A DNA stretch of 34,418 bases. Source: Bacteroidota bacterium. GTDB taxonomy: Bacteria; Bacteroidota; Bacteroidia; Flavobacteriales_D; Sanyastnellaceae. The stretch covers positions 1-34,418 of the forward strand of contig VGFR01000007.1 of NCBI GenBank assembly GCA_016868835.1, in the 5' to 3' direction. Below the pieces are notes generated by a model. The model was not told the origin of the DNA. It was given only the letters and a program-made list of their open reading frames with translations, and made no database searches. A program made the position numbers and the translations under genes. Positions 10,698 to 20,823 of the stretch are shown piece by piece; the first letter of the stretch is position 1; the number at the start of each line of letters is the position of its first letter.

Positions 10698-11888
10698 ATG
10701 GCATCTTTCAGTGAAATTTCATTTGCGGATCAGCGCGTGCTTGTTCGGGTAGACTTCAATGTACCGCTTGACGAAAATTACAATGTAACCGATAATACAC
10801 GCATTCGTGCGGCTTTACCTACCATCAAGAAGTTAGTTGGTGATGGTGCAAAGGTCATTTTAATGTCTCATTTGGGTCGTCCGAAAGGCGGGCCAGATGA
10901 GAAATTCTCGCTGAAACATATTTGCTCTGAAGTTGCGAATTTACTTGGTCAAGAAGTGAATTTCTCTTCAGATTGTATCGGGGATACTGCAAAAAACGAA
11001 GTTGAAAAATTATCGAACGGAAGTGTTCTGCTTCTGGAAAATTTAAGGTTTTACACAGAGGAAGAAGGCGGAGACGAATTTTTTGCGGGTCAATTGGCAG
11101 AGTTGGGTGATGCATATGTAAATGATGCTTTTGGAACGGCCCACCGAGCGCATGCATCCACTGCGGTGATTGCCAAATTTTTCCCGACTGACAAGTATTT
11201 CGGGTTTCTAATGGAACAAGAAGTCTTGAGCATTGAACGTGTTTTAAACAGCACCGAAAGGCCAGTAACAGCTATTGTAGGCGGAAGCAAAGTGTCGAGT
11301 AAAATTGCAATCATTGAAAATTTACTGAGTACAGTGGACCACTTGATTATTGGTGGAGGCATGGCATTTACATTCATTAAAGCGCAAGGCGGAGAGATTG
11401 GTAATTCTTTAGTTGAAGATGATAAATTAGAACTTGCACTTCAATTGCTTTCACTCGCTGAATCGAAAGGAGTTCAAATTCATTTACCCTCAGATGCTAT
11501 CATTGCCGATGCGTTCAGCGCCAATGCCAACGTTTCAAGTGCAGATATTACATCCATTCCAGCGGGTTGGATGGGGTTAGATGTAGGCGAGAAATCTGTT
11601 GAACAATTCTCCAGTATTATTCTTCAATCGAAAATTGTTCTGTGGAATGGTCCTATGGGTGTTTTTGAATTGGAGCCGTTTGCAAACGGAACTATAGCTA
11701 TTGCGAAGGCTTTAGTGAAAGCCACTGAAAATGGCGCTTTCACTTTGGTTGGTGGTGGCGACTCGGTAGCTGCCATTAATCAATTCAAACTTGCTGAAAA
11801 AGTAAGTTACGTGAGTACAGGTGGTGGTGCCATGTTGGAATCTTTGGAAGGAATAGAATTGCCCGGTATCGCAGCAATAAAAAATTAA
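10698..11888 (+). CDS. pgk: Phosphoglycerate kinase
   Basis: [70 protein letters not shown]. Confidence 0.98.
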   Translation: MASFSEISFADQRVLVRVDFNVPLDENYNVTDNTRIRAALPTIKKLVGDGAKVILMSHLGRPKGGPDEKFSLKHICSEVANLLGQEVNFSSDCIGDTAKNEVEKLSNGSVLLLENLRFYTEEEGGDEFFAGQLAELGDAYVNDAFGTAHRAHASTAVIAKFFPTDKYFGFLMEQEVLSIERVLNSTERPVTAIVGGSKVSSKIAIIENLLSTVDHLIIGGGMAFTFIKAQGGEIGNSLVEDDKLELALQLLSLAESKGVQIHLPSDAIIADAFSANANVSSADITSIPAGWMGLDVGEKSVEQFSSIILQSKIVLWNGPMGVFELEPFANGTIAIAKALVKATENGAFTLVGGGDSVAAINQFKLAEKVSYVSTGGGAMLESLEGIELPGIAAIKN

Positions 11889-11933
11889 TTTTTACTCTAG
11901 TTTTTGTATCTTCGTGCATCTAAAAATCAAACT

Positions 11934-14900
11934 ATGCACGCAAGAGTTCTATCCCTTATCCTAACTCTCCTTGTTTCTTCGTTTTTAATTCCCGTTTCAG
12001 CTCAGATTTATCAACCGGAAGGCTTGAATATTCCTGGTGAATGGAATGGTTGGACAAACCCTCCGGCAGCGGGTCCTTTTTTATCTTCGTCGCAAGCAGG
12101 CGGTTTGGTGAATTTGATTACCACAGGTGAACGCCGATGGACCACTACGTTTCAGTCTGGCTACACAGGTAGTAGACAATTTTTATTTACCAGTGGTCCA
12201 AATGGAAGCCCATACAACAACAAGTGGGGTGGAGTAACAACCACTTTGAATACCATTCAGAATTATTTCTATCAATCGGGAACGAACAATTCAGTCAATG
12301 TAACGAATGGTAAGTATTACACCATTAACTGGGATGATAATGGATACGTGAATACGAATGCTATTGTAATGGAAACCTCAAATGCTCCTGTTACAATTTC
12401 AAGTGATTCACAAAACCCCGCCGCTAATGCGGTTTATAACTACAACAGTGTCATTGTAACAGCAAGTTTGTCTGCGTCGTTAAGTCCAGAAGAAAAAGTC
12501 TATCTGCGATACTCAACAGACAATTGGGTAAACATTACCAACGTGTTAATGACGGTATCAGGTTCAACAGCTCAGGCTGTAATACCATCGTTTGCAACGG
12601 GCACAAACGTGAGTTATAGCATTGTAACCACCACAAGAACCTTCGCGAGCAATGAAGGAAACTATAACGCAGATTTAAGTACCATTCGCAGAAATGAAAA
12701 TAATAGGACTTATACTATTTTAGCTCCATCAGACGGTTGTGTGGCCGTTGGTAACCCGAGTGATTGGGGAATCAATCAATGGAATGTTTATGTATACAAC
12801 GCATCCAGTGCCAATGCTTGGGTCAACAATTATGTTGGATACTATTCCATGCCCGATCTTTCGTTCAATACCAGTTTAAATCAAACCAATTCGAATTTTT
12901 ACTCTTGGAATATAAATGGTTCCCCAGCAAATGCTCCTGGCTATCAAGGTTGTACAGCCGGAAATGATAACCATTCATTCCGAATGAAACGACAAGGTTT
13001 TCCTTGTGGGGCCTATCAAATTTCGGTTACAGATATCGATGATTTGGGCGAGTTATATGTCAATGGTACTCTAGTATGGAAAAATCATGTGTGCTGCGGT
13101 TTGTCATCTGCTGTTTGGGGCGGGTATTTAGATGGTTCTTCAACGGTTGAGTTCAAAGTTCTTGAGATTGGAGGAGGTTCTGTTTGCGGTTTAACTTTTG
13201 CCTCTTTGCCAGAGCCTACTGCCGTTATTACCCCTACTAATCCAACTGAAATTAATTGCAACGGTGTCATTACTTTGTCAAATGTCTCTGGCGGAGCATG
13301 CCATCTGGTGAGTGCACCATTCAATGGTGTAATACCTTCAGGAAGTAGTTTTTATGGATCAGGTCAAATTCCTTCAGGTGACCCGAATTATTGCATGTTA
13401 ACACCCAATAGCGGAGGACAATTGGGAACATGGGCATATACTCCCACATACAGACCTACTGCTTTCAGCGTGAGATACCGTCAATACATGGGTCAAGGAT
13501 CAGAAGCAGATGGCATAAGCTTTAACTATGGAAATTTTAACCCAGCTGTTGGTGGGGGAGAATCTGGATTTGGGAAATTGGTCATCGCATTTAAAACATA
13601 TGGTGCTGATGTGGTGGAATTGCTCTATGATGGGGTTCTTATTGCAAGTTATAGCCCATCATTTGGGTTATCGAATGAGGCTTGGACACCAACGCAAATA
13701 GATATATCTGCTGACGGTAAAGTGACTTTAATTTTCAATGGAACAACAGTCTTTAACCAGGTTCAGCTTCCTGCTGGATATGCAACAGCAGATAAGTCGA
13801 ATTGGATTTACGCTTTTTCCGGCAGAACGGGTGCAGACACCGATTTACAGGCAATAGATGATTTAACCATCTATTCAAGAGATAACCTCGAGTTCTTTGT
13901 TAGTGGGGTTACCTCTTCTTGGACAACTTCAAAAACTATCAATGCTCCTGCGGGTACGTATACCGTTGAAGCGAGAAACGTTTGTGGTACAGGATGCACA
14001 TACACTCTAGGGTCAGTGACCATCATTGATCCTTCATCGCCTTCATTAACTTTAACTTCTACAAACGGTACAGGTCAGTCTTACAATGACGGTGTGGCAG
14101 ATTGCGGAATGTCTAGCTCAACTTTTGGTTGGTTAACAGATGGAAGTTATTCTGTGACAGTGAACGGATGTACCAACGCTAACTATACCGTAACCGAACA
14201 GTTTGTGGTGAACGGTACAGTGCAAAATACGGAAACTTGGAACCTTTCGGGAACCGCAACTTGGACCCCGAACAGATTCTGGTCTGTAGGAGTTACTACC
14301 GTGAACGTCACTGTTACCGATTCAGAAGGTAACGCGTTCACTACCACATACACGGTTACAATCACAGACAACGAACCATTGAGTATTGTTGCTCCTGCTG
14401 ATATAACGGCGTGTTCGGGAACAACGGTTGATTTGGGTTCTGCTACTGTTGGTGGATGTTGGACCAACGTATCGAATAACGCACCTGCAAATTTACCGAT
14501 TGGAAATACAACCATCACATGGACTATTACAGGTGCAAGCGGTAATACTGCAACAGATACTCAGATAGTAACAATAATTGAAACAGTTACGCCAACGGTA
14601 ACCATTTCCGCCTCACCCGATTTACAGGTTTGTCCGTTTGCTGAACCAGGTGGAAATGATGAGAATATGATATTTTTTACAGCATCTACAACGAATTGTG
14701 GTGACAATCCAACGTATCAATGGTATGTGAACGGAAATGATACTTGGGGTAATGAACCAAATGTTTCGGGAGATGTGTTTATTGGCGGAGAGCAGATTTA
14801 TGTTACCGTGATACCTACAAATGACTGCCAGACATCGAGTCTTGTTACTTCGAATATTTTAGTACCTGTTGCAATGAATGCTCAGTCGTATTATGTCGAT

Positions 14901-17900
14901 TATGATGGTGATGGATATGGGAACTCTTTCAATTCTCAAATGGCTTGTAGTCCACAACCTGGTCTAACTACCGTAGGTGGCGATTGCGATGATTACAATG
15001 CAAATGCATATCCAGGTGCAACGGAGATTTGCGGAAACGGAATCGATGATGATTGTATTGGTGGTGACTTGGCTTGTAATGTGCCGGGTTGTACCGATAA
15101 TACTGCTTGTAATTACAATTCTGCGGCTACCAATGATGATGGTTCATGTTCTTATGGATCTAGTTTTTATGCTGACACGGATAACGACGGATATGGAGCA
15201 GGAACGGCAACGCAAGCTTGTACACAACCTTCTGGATTCGTAACGAATAATACGGATTGTAACGACTCAAGTAGTGCAGTTTACCCAGGTGCAACAGAAA
15301 CTTGCAACAGCATAGACGATGATTGCGACGGTTCAACTGATGAAGGTGTTCAATCTACGTTCTATGCAGATGCTGACGGTGATGGTTTTGGTGAATTAGC
15401 AACTTCAACAGACGCGTGTACTGCTCCAACAGGATATGTATCGAACAGCACAGATTGTGACGATTCAGACAACGCATTATATCCCGGTGCAACAGAAACT
15501 TGCAACGATATTGATGATGATTGTGACGGAACAGCGGATGATGGGCTCCAAACTACAACATATTATGTAGATGGTGATGGCGATGGATTTGGAACAACAA
15601 CTTCTGCAGATTTTTGTGAAGATCCTGGAGTTGGATATGCAACAAACAATACAGATTGCAACGACACAAATGCTCAAATCAATCAAACGGCAACAGAATT
15701 GTGCAACGGTATTGATGACAACTGTAATAACCAAACAGATGAAGGATTGCCATTCACAAACTATTATGTAGACAGCGATGGCGATGGCTTCGGAGCTGGA
15801 ACGGCGGCAAGTTTTTGTGCGAACCCTGGAGCTTCCTACGCAACCACCAATACCGATTGTAACAACGGGAATGCAAATATTTATCCAGGTGCAAACGAGA
15901 TCTGTAATGGCGTTGATGACGATTGTGATGGATCTACAGATGAGGGCGTACTAAACACTTACTATGCAGATGCAGATGGTGACGGTTATGGAAATTCAGG
16001 CAACACACAAACAGCTTGTTCTCAACCAACAGGTTATGTGACTATTGGCGGTGATTGCTTCGATGGTTCAGCTGCCATTAATCCAGGCGCAACCGAAATT
16101 TGCAACAACATAGATGACAACTGTGACGGCACAATAGATAATGCATTTGTTAACTACTATGCAGATAGTGATGGTGATGGTTTTGGTGGTGGAAATGCAG
16201 TTTCAATTCAATCGTGTACTACACCAGCTGGCTATACAACCTCAGCAACCGATTGTAACAATGCCAATGCCAACGTTTATCCTGGCGCCATAGAAATTTG
16301 TAATGGTATTGATGACGATTGTGATTCAAACATTGACGAGGGTGTATTGATGACGTATTATTTAGATTCAGATGGAGATGGATTCGGAGGTACAACTTCT
16401 ACAACAGGATGCTCAGCACCGAATGGGTATGTTTCATCTTCAACAGATTGTAATGACACCAATTCAGCTGTGAATCCAGGTGCGACAGAAGTATGTAATT
16501 CAATTGATGATGATTGTGATGGAACCACAGACGAAGGTTGTCCGTCAACAACGCCAGGTGAGGAGCCAAGCAACGCTGTGAGTGCTCCGTCTAGTTATTA
16601 TTCGTATTGCTCTAATTTCTACGGTACACTTGCAGGCGCATTACCAAGTACGTACGCACAATCCACATGTGTTACCGGAGAAGATAAGTGGTATACATTC
16701 ACGGCGTTGTCAAGTGGAGTAACTATATTCATTGGCTCTTACTTCAATGATATCTTAATTGAATTGCAAGATGTGAATGGTAATTTAATAGAGACGGAAA
16801 ATGCTGTGAATGGTATTGGAACAGAAGTAATGAACTACGTGGGATTAACTGCTGGACAGGTATATCGTGTGGGCGTTAGAAACTACAACAGTAACCTTGC
16901 TGCTGGTAATCAATTCTCTGGATGTATTCGTCATTTGAAGCGCGGCGGTTGTGATAGCGGAACTGTAGGTGGAGGTAACTGGCCAAGTCAAATTAGCATG
17001 TGCTCTGTTTTCAAAGCAACATACGCAGGTTCAGGTGTTCAGTATCGTTATACTTGGACAGGACTTACAGGCGGCGCTACCGGAAACGTTTACACAAGAA
17101 CTCAAAGTTCAGATTACTTGAGTTTGACAAACGTTACACCAACACTACAAAGTGGCTGTCAATACAGCGTATTGGTAACAAACCTATACACCATAGCCAA
17201 TGGCGCTGGTGTAAATGAAGTCTTGGAAGTACCAGCTTTAGCACCGTGTACAATTACCATATTAGCCGACGCTACAGTACAATTACGTTCAACAGACCAA
17301 TGCTCAAACGGACCACGCTTCAGAAGCTCGGTTGTAGCTTCTTTACCTTGGGTATGCGGTGTAAATAACTGGCGTTGGAGATTCACTGAGGTGAACCCAT
17401 CAACTTATCAGGTTATTGGCTTACCTATTGAAATAAATAGAGGTGCAGCAAGTAATTACTTGAACTTGGGAACTGTTGCAGCATTACAATACGGTAAGAC
17501 GTATGCAGTTCAAACTGCCCCTGTATTCACATATACCGGTTCCAACTACCAATGGGGCCCTTCACACTACCTATGTATCATAGGCTTGTCAGGAATGACG
17601 CTGAACAATACAGATCAGGTTATGGATGAATCAAATAAAAATGAAAATTTGATTGTCAATGAATTCGAACTTGCTTTGTATCCGAATCCAACCAATGGAG
17701 ACGAACTGAATATTACATTGAGTGGAGTTTCTGGCGATGATCAGTCATTGGTAAGAATAATGAATACCTTCGGTCAGATTGTTTATGAAGGAAAATGGAA
17801 CGCGGAAGGCGTTATTCAAAAACAAGTTAACGTGAGCCGTTGGTCCAATGGTATGTATCTTTTTGAGGTTCGCTCAGGAGATCAGACCCTTACGAAACGA

Positions 17901-17918
17901 TTCATGATTAGTCAATAA
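11934..17918 (+). CDS. Very large secreted modular protein (about 1994 aa): HYR-like domain, eight MopE-type Asp-rich repeats, two C-terminal Cys-containing repeats, T9SS sorting domain
   Basis: Signal peptide MHARVLSLILTLLVSSFLIPVSAQ; HYR-like LSIVAPADITACSGTTVDLGSATVGG; repeated YYxDxDGDGFG...DCND...PGATExCNxIDDDCDGxxDEG; C-terminal LYPNPTNGDELNIT...GMYLFEVRSGDQTLTKRFMIS. ATG at 11934 preferred over the track TTG at 11904. Confidence 0.9.
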   Translation: MHARVLSLILTLLVSSFLIPVSAQIYQPEGLNIPGEWNGWTNPPAAGPFLSSSQAGGLVNLITTGERRWTTTFQSGYTGSRQFLFTSGPNGSPYNNKWGGVTTTLNTIQNYFYQSGTNNSVNVTNGKYYTINWDDNGYVNTNAIVMETSNAPVTISSDSQNPAANAVYNYNSVIVTASLSASLSPEEKVYLRYSTDNWVNITNVLMTVSGSTAQAVIPSFATGTNVSYSIVTTTRTFASNEGNYNADLSTIRRNENNRTYTILAPSDGCVAVGNPSDWGINQWNVYVYNASSANAWVNNYVGYYSMPDLSFNTSLNQTNSNFYSWNINGSPANAPGYQGCTAGNDNHSFRMKRQGFPCGAYQISVTDIDDLGELYVNGTLVWKNHVCCGLSSAVWGGYLDGSSTVEFKVLEIGGGSVCGLTFASLPEPTAVITPTNPTEINCNGVITLSNVSGGACHLVSAPFNGVIPSGSSFYGSGQIPSGDPNYCMLTPNSGGQLGTWAYTPTYRPTAFSVRYRQYMGQGSEADGISFNYGNFNPAVGGGESGFGKLVIAFKTYGADVVELLYDGVLIASYSPSFGLSNEAWTPTQIDISADGKVTLIFNGTTVFNQVQLPAGYATADKSNWIYAFSGRTGADTDLQAIDDLTIYSRDNLEFFVSGVTSSWTTSKTINAPAGTYTVEARNVCGTGCTYTLGSVTIIDPSSPSLTLTSTNGTGQSYNDGVADCGMSSSTFGWLTDGSYSVTVNGCTNANYTVTEQFVVNGTVQNTETWNLSGTATWTPNRFWSVGVTTVNVTVTDSEGNAFTTTYTVTITDNEPLSIVAPADITACSGTTVDLGSATVGGCWTNVSNNAPANLPIGNTTITWTITGASGNTATDTQIVTIIETVTPTVTISASPDLQVCPFAEPGGNDENMIFFTASTTNCGDNPTYQWYVNGNDTWGNEPNVSGDVFIGGEQIYVTVIPTNDCQTSSLVTSNILVPVAMNAQSYYVDYDGDGYGNSFNSQMACSPQPGLTTVGGDCDDYNANAYPGATEICGNGIDDDCIGGDLACNVPGCTDNTACNYNSAATNDDGSCSYGSSFYADTDNDGYGAGTATQACTQPSGFVTNNTDCNDSSSAVYPGATETCNSIDDDCDGSTDEGVQSTFYADADGDGFGELATSTDACTAPTGYVSNSTDCDDSDNALYPGATETCNDIDDDCDGTADDGLQTTTYYVDGDGDGFGTTTSADFCEDPGVGYATNNTDCNDTNAQINQTATELCNGIDDNCNNQTDEGLPFTNYYVDSDGDGFGAGTAASFCANPGASYATTNTDCNNGNANIYPGANEICNGVDDDCDGSTDEGVLNTYYADADGDGYGNSGNTQTACSQPTGYVTIGGDCFDGSAAINPGATEICNNIDDNCDGTIDNAFVNYYADSDGDGFGGGNAVSIQSCTTPAGYTTSATDCNNANANVYPGAIEICNGIDDDCDSNIDEGVLMTYYLDSDGDGFGGTTSTTGCSAPNGYVSSSTDCNDTNSAVNPGATEVCNSIDDDCDGTTDEGCPSTTPGEEPSNAVSAPSSYYSYCSNFYGTLAGALPSTYAQSTCVTGEDKWYTFTALSSGVTIFIGSYFNDILIELQDVNGNLIETENAVNGIGTEVMNYVGLTAGQVYRVGVRNYNSNLAAGNQFSGCIRHLKRGGCDSGTVGGGNWPSQISMCSVFKATYAGSGVQYRYTWTGLTGGATGNVYTRTQSSDYLSLTNVTPTLQSGCQYSVLVTNLYTIANGAGVNEVLEVPALAPCTITILADATVQLRSTDQCSNGPRFRSSVVASLPWVCGVNNWRWRFTEVNPSTYQVIGLPIEINRGAASNYLNLGTVAALQYGKTYAVQTAPVFTYTGSNYQWGPSHYLCIIGLSGMTLNNTDQVMDESNKNENLIVNEFELALYPNPTNGDELNITLSGVSGDDQSLVRIMNTFGQIVYEGKWNAEGVIQKQVNVSRWSNGMYLFEVRSGDQTLTKRFMISQ
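14889..16540 (+). repeat. Eight tandem degenerate coding repeats (~200 bp, ~66 aa; first one longer), MopE-type putative metal-binding modules
   Basis: Module starts at about 14889, 15164, 15360, 15560, 15762, 15960, 16155 and 16357, each [FY]YxDxDxDGxG...DC...CNxIDDxCDG. Confidence 0.9.
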
Positions 17919-17937
17919 TTCAAGCGAAACGAAAATG

Positions 17938-17966
17938 AAAAGGGGTGAAGAAATTCACCCCTTTTT
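17938..17966 (+). terminator. Rho-independent terminator after the large MopE-repeat protein
   Basis: Perfect stem AAAAGGGGTGAA-GAAA-TTCACCCCTTTT followed by T, 12 bp with a GAAA tetraloop. Confidence 0.88.
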
Positions 17967-18043
17967 CTATGAGATATATCACTGCGGTTTTATGACAATA
18001 GTATGACATAGAAACTCAGTCGCGAAAGCATCTTCGCGTTTGT

Positions 18044-19279
18044 ATGCAGGGTTTGAGAGCTATTTCCATTCATCACCACCACTTTCCTTTGGAAACCATA
18101 GGTGATTTTTCTCTAGCTGAAGAGGCTTTGGAGGGAACAGTCAATAAATTAAAGCAGACTTTTGGAATTCAAGAAATCATGTACCTCGGCACGTGCAATC
18201 GCATTGAATTTATTTTCACCTTACCCCACTACGTATGTCCAGGATTCGCATTCGAGTTTTTGAAATGCGTTCAACCCAATGTGCCAGATGAAGTGCTACG
18301 CGGTATAGCGGGAAAGGTACTTCGTTTCAATGACGAAGAAACGGTAGAACACTTATTTCGCGTGGCTTCTGGATTAGATTCAATGATTGTGGGAGAGCAA
18401 GAAATTATTACGCAATTGAGAAAAGCCTATGAGGCTTGTGAGAATCTGAAAGCAACGGGTGATGATTTGCGCCTTTTAATTCAGGCGGCAATACGCGTTG
18501 GAAAAGAAGTTTACACGGAAACCAATCTCTCGAAAAAACCCGTTTCTATAGTTTCAATCGCTTGGAACGAATTCAGAAAAAAACAATTTCCTCATCAATC
18601 TAGAATTCTGTGCGTAGGTGCGGGTCAAATCATTCGAAATTTTGTAAAATTTCTCGGCGAAAACAGTTACTCCAATGTTCATGTAGTGAATAGATCATTG
18701 GAAAACGCAGAACAAGTGGCGCGCTTGGCGGCAGGAAAAGCTTCAACACTTTCTGACCTCACTGCTCAAATTCCAGCTGCAGATGTTCTTGTTGTTTGCA
18801 CAGGATCACAGGAATATATCATTCAAAAAGAACACTTAGAAATGTTGGTAGATGGTAACTCTACCGAGAAAATGGTAATAGATTTAGCACTTCCAAATAA
18901 CGTGCATCCAGATGTATTAAATCTGCCAAACATTGATTTTGTTGACATGGTATCCATTCAAAAATCAATTCATGAGAACATTGCATTCAGAGAAGAATCC
19001 ATGGAAGATGGAATTCGAATAGTGGATCGCAACAAGAATGAATTCAAGAAAATGGTGCAGTCTAGAAATGTTGAACGGGTCATGAGAGCCATTCCTGAGA
19101 CCATTAAGGGAATAAAACAAACCGCGGTGGAACTGGTGTTCAAAAAAGAAATTGACGGTCTGAATGAAGAAACAAAAGCCTTGGTTTTAGATATCATTCA
19201 GTACATGGAAAAGAAGTATATTTCGGTGCCAATGAAAATGGCAAAGGATGTACTTTTGGAGGAGATATCAAAAAATTAA
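18044..19279 (+). CDS. hemA: Glutamyl-tRNA reductase
   Basis: YLGTCNRIEFIF, HLFRVASGLDSMIVGEQEIITQLRKAYE, VGAGQIIRNFV, VNRSLENAE. Confidence 0.95.
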   Translation: MQGLRAISIHHHHFPLETIGDFSLAEEALEGTVNKLKQTFGIQEIMYLGTCNRIEFIFTLPHYVCPGFAFEFLKCVQPNVPDEVLRGIAGKVLRFNDEETVEHLFRVASGLDSMIVGEQEIITQLRKAYEACENLKATGDDLRLLIQAAIRVGKEVYTETNLSKKPVSIVSIAWNEFRKKQFPHQSRILCVGAGQIIRNFVKFLGENSYSNVHVVNRSLENAEQVARLAAGKASTLSDLTAQIPAADVLVVCTGSQEYIIQKEHLEMLVDGNSTEKMVIDLALPNNVHPDVLNLPNIDFVDMVSIQKSIHENIAFREESMEDGIRIVDRNKNEFKKMVQSRNVERVMRAIPETIKGIKQTAVELVFKKEIDGLNEETKALVLDIIQYMEKKYISVPMKMAKDVLLEEISKN

Positions 19280-19282
19280 CAC

Positions 19283-20176
19283 GTGAAGTCAATTGTTATA
19301 GGTAGCAGAGGAAGTGATCTAGCCTTGTGGCAAGCGAATTATATTAAGGCGAAAATCGAAGATCTTGGATTTACCTGCGTTATTCAAATCATTGAAACAA
19401 GGGGAGATCAAATTCAAAACATTGGATTTTCGAAAATGGAAGGCAAAGGATTTTTTACCAAAGAAATAGAAGAGGCCTTGCTTGAAAAAAAAATAGATAT
19501 TGCCGTTCATTCGCATAAAGATCTCGAAACCTCGCAACCTTCAGGCTTATGCATCGCAGCTGTGACAGAGAGAGCGGCTCCTGAAGATGTAATCTTAATC
19601 TTGAAGTCATCTGTTGATGAAAATGCTGTCTTTGATTTCAAACAACACGCCGTTGTTGGTACCAGTTCAGCACGAAGAAAAGCTCAATTGAATTTTCACC
19701 GACCCGATGCGAAACTAGAGGATTTACGAGGCAATGTACCCACACGAATTCAGAAATTGCGCGATGGAAAATATGATGCAATCATCTTAGCCAAGGCAGG
19801 TTTAGATCGTTTGGAAATTGACCTGTCTGAATTTCATGTTCATGTATGTGAACCTGAAAAATTTGTTCCTGCCCCAGCGCAAGGTGCTCTTGGCCTGCAA
19901 TGTAGAACCGAAGACGAATCTACCATTCAATTACTTTCGAACCTCAATCACATAGAAACTTCAGATTGCGTTTTTATAGAAAGATCAGTATTGGCTCAAT
20001 TAAATGGTGGTTGCCAACTTCCTCTTGGTGTTTATGCGCAGAAACATTTCAATGAATATGTAGTACACGTTTCCTATGCGAAATCTAGCTTTGATGAAAC
20101 GGTATATTACAGTCTGCGCAATGAATCACAGACAGATGCCATTCATCATGTTTTGAAACTCCTCAAAGAGGAATGA
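19283..20176 (+). CDS. hemC: Hydroxymethylbilane synthase (porphobilinogen deaminase), GTG start
   Basis: VIGSRGSDLALWQANYIK, EIEEALLEKKIDIAVHSHKDL, GTSSARRKAQL, LRGNVPTRIQKL, APAQGALGLQCR, LNGGCQLPLG. Confidence 0.96.
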   Translation: MKSIVIGSRGSDLALWQANYIKAKIEDLGFTCVIQIIETRGDQIQNIGFSKMEGKGFFTKEIEEALLEKKIDIAVHSHKDLETSQPSGLCIAAVTERAAPEDVILILKSSVDENAVFDFKQHAVVGTSSARRKAQLNFHRPDAKLEDLRGNVPTRIQKLRDGKYDAIILAKAGLDRLEIDLSEFHVHVCEPEKFVPAPAQGALGLQCRTEDESTIQLLSNLNHIETSDCVFIERSVLAQLNGGCQLPLGVYAQKHFNEYVVHVSYAKSSFDETVYYSLRNESQTDAIHHVLKLLKEE

Positions 20177-20823
20177 AGTGTGTTTTCATAACTAAGAATA
20201 TTAAAGGCAATGAACCTCTAGGTCAACTGCTAAAAGAAAAAGGCATTGATTGCATCGGAGAGTCCTTTCTTCGATTTGAATTGGTCAATGATATTCCGGA
20301 AGAAATAAATTCAGCATGGATTTTTTTTACATCTCCTACTGCAGTTGAGATGTATCAAAGAGCATATCCAAAATGTAATAAATCTTGGGCTGCTCTCGGA
20401 ATGGGTACTGCAAAGGGAAAGGAAAATCTTTTTCAATTTATTGGAAGTGGCAAGGAAGTAAAAAATATCGCTGCACAATTTAATGAACTACCGAATAGTC
20501 ATTCGGTAACACTGATTTCACCAGAAAACGGAAATAGAAGTTTGAAGCCTTTTCTTCAGAATACGGCCGAGGTGGTGATTCTATATAAGACTATAGAATT
20601 ACCGAAACATCTTCCACAGGCTACCGCGTACGTTTTTACATCTCCTTCAAATGCCCGTGCAGCCGCTATTTTGAATGATCTTTCTACATTACATGTATCA
20701 TGTCTTGGATCAACAACAAGAAATCAACTTCTTGATTTGGGGGTAACGAAAGTTCATGAATTTAATTCTTGGATTTGGGAGGAAATAACAGAAGAGATCG
20801 AGGTTTGGCTATCCAATCTCTAA
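20173..20823 (+). CDS. hemD: Uroporphyrinogen-III synthase
   Basis: 4-nt ATGA overlap with hemC; FFTSPTAVEMY and VFTSPSNARAA; family is divergent but context is strong. Confidence 0.85.
   Translation: MKCVFITKNIKGNEPLGQLLKEKGIDCIGESFLRFELVNDIPEEINSAWIFFTSPTAVEMYQRAYPKCNKSWAALGMGTAKGKENLFQFIGSGKEVKNIAAQFNELPNSHSVTLISPENGNRSLKPFLQNTAEVVILYKTIELPKHLPQATAYVFTSPSNARAAAILNDLSTLHVSCLGSTTRNQLLDLGVTKVHEFNSWIWEEITEEIEVWLSNL

Noticed and set aside
15477-15771. ORFs 15477..15734 (-) and 15571..15771 (+), with Cys/Ile-rich or Met/Gln-rich sequence
   Set aside because: Shadows of the MopE coding repeat in other frames; the repeated GAT/GGT codon pattern suppresses stops.
14889-16540. Possible CRISPR array or non-coding satellite from regular ~200-bp periodicity
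   Set aside because: Periodicity is degenerate, in frame and explained by protein modules; no identical short repeats with unique spacers.
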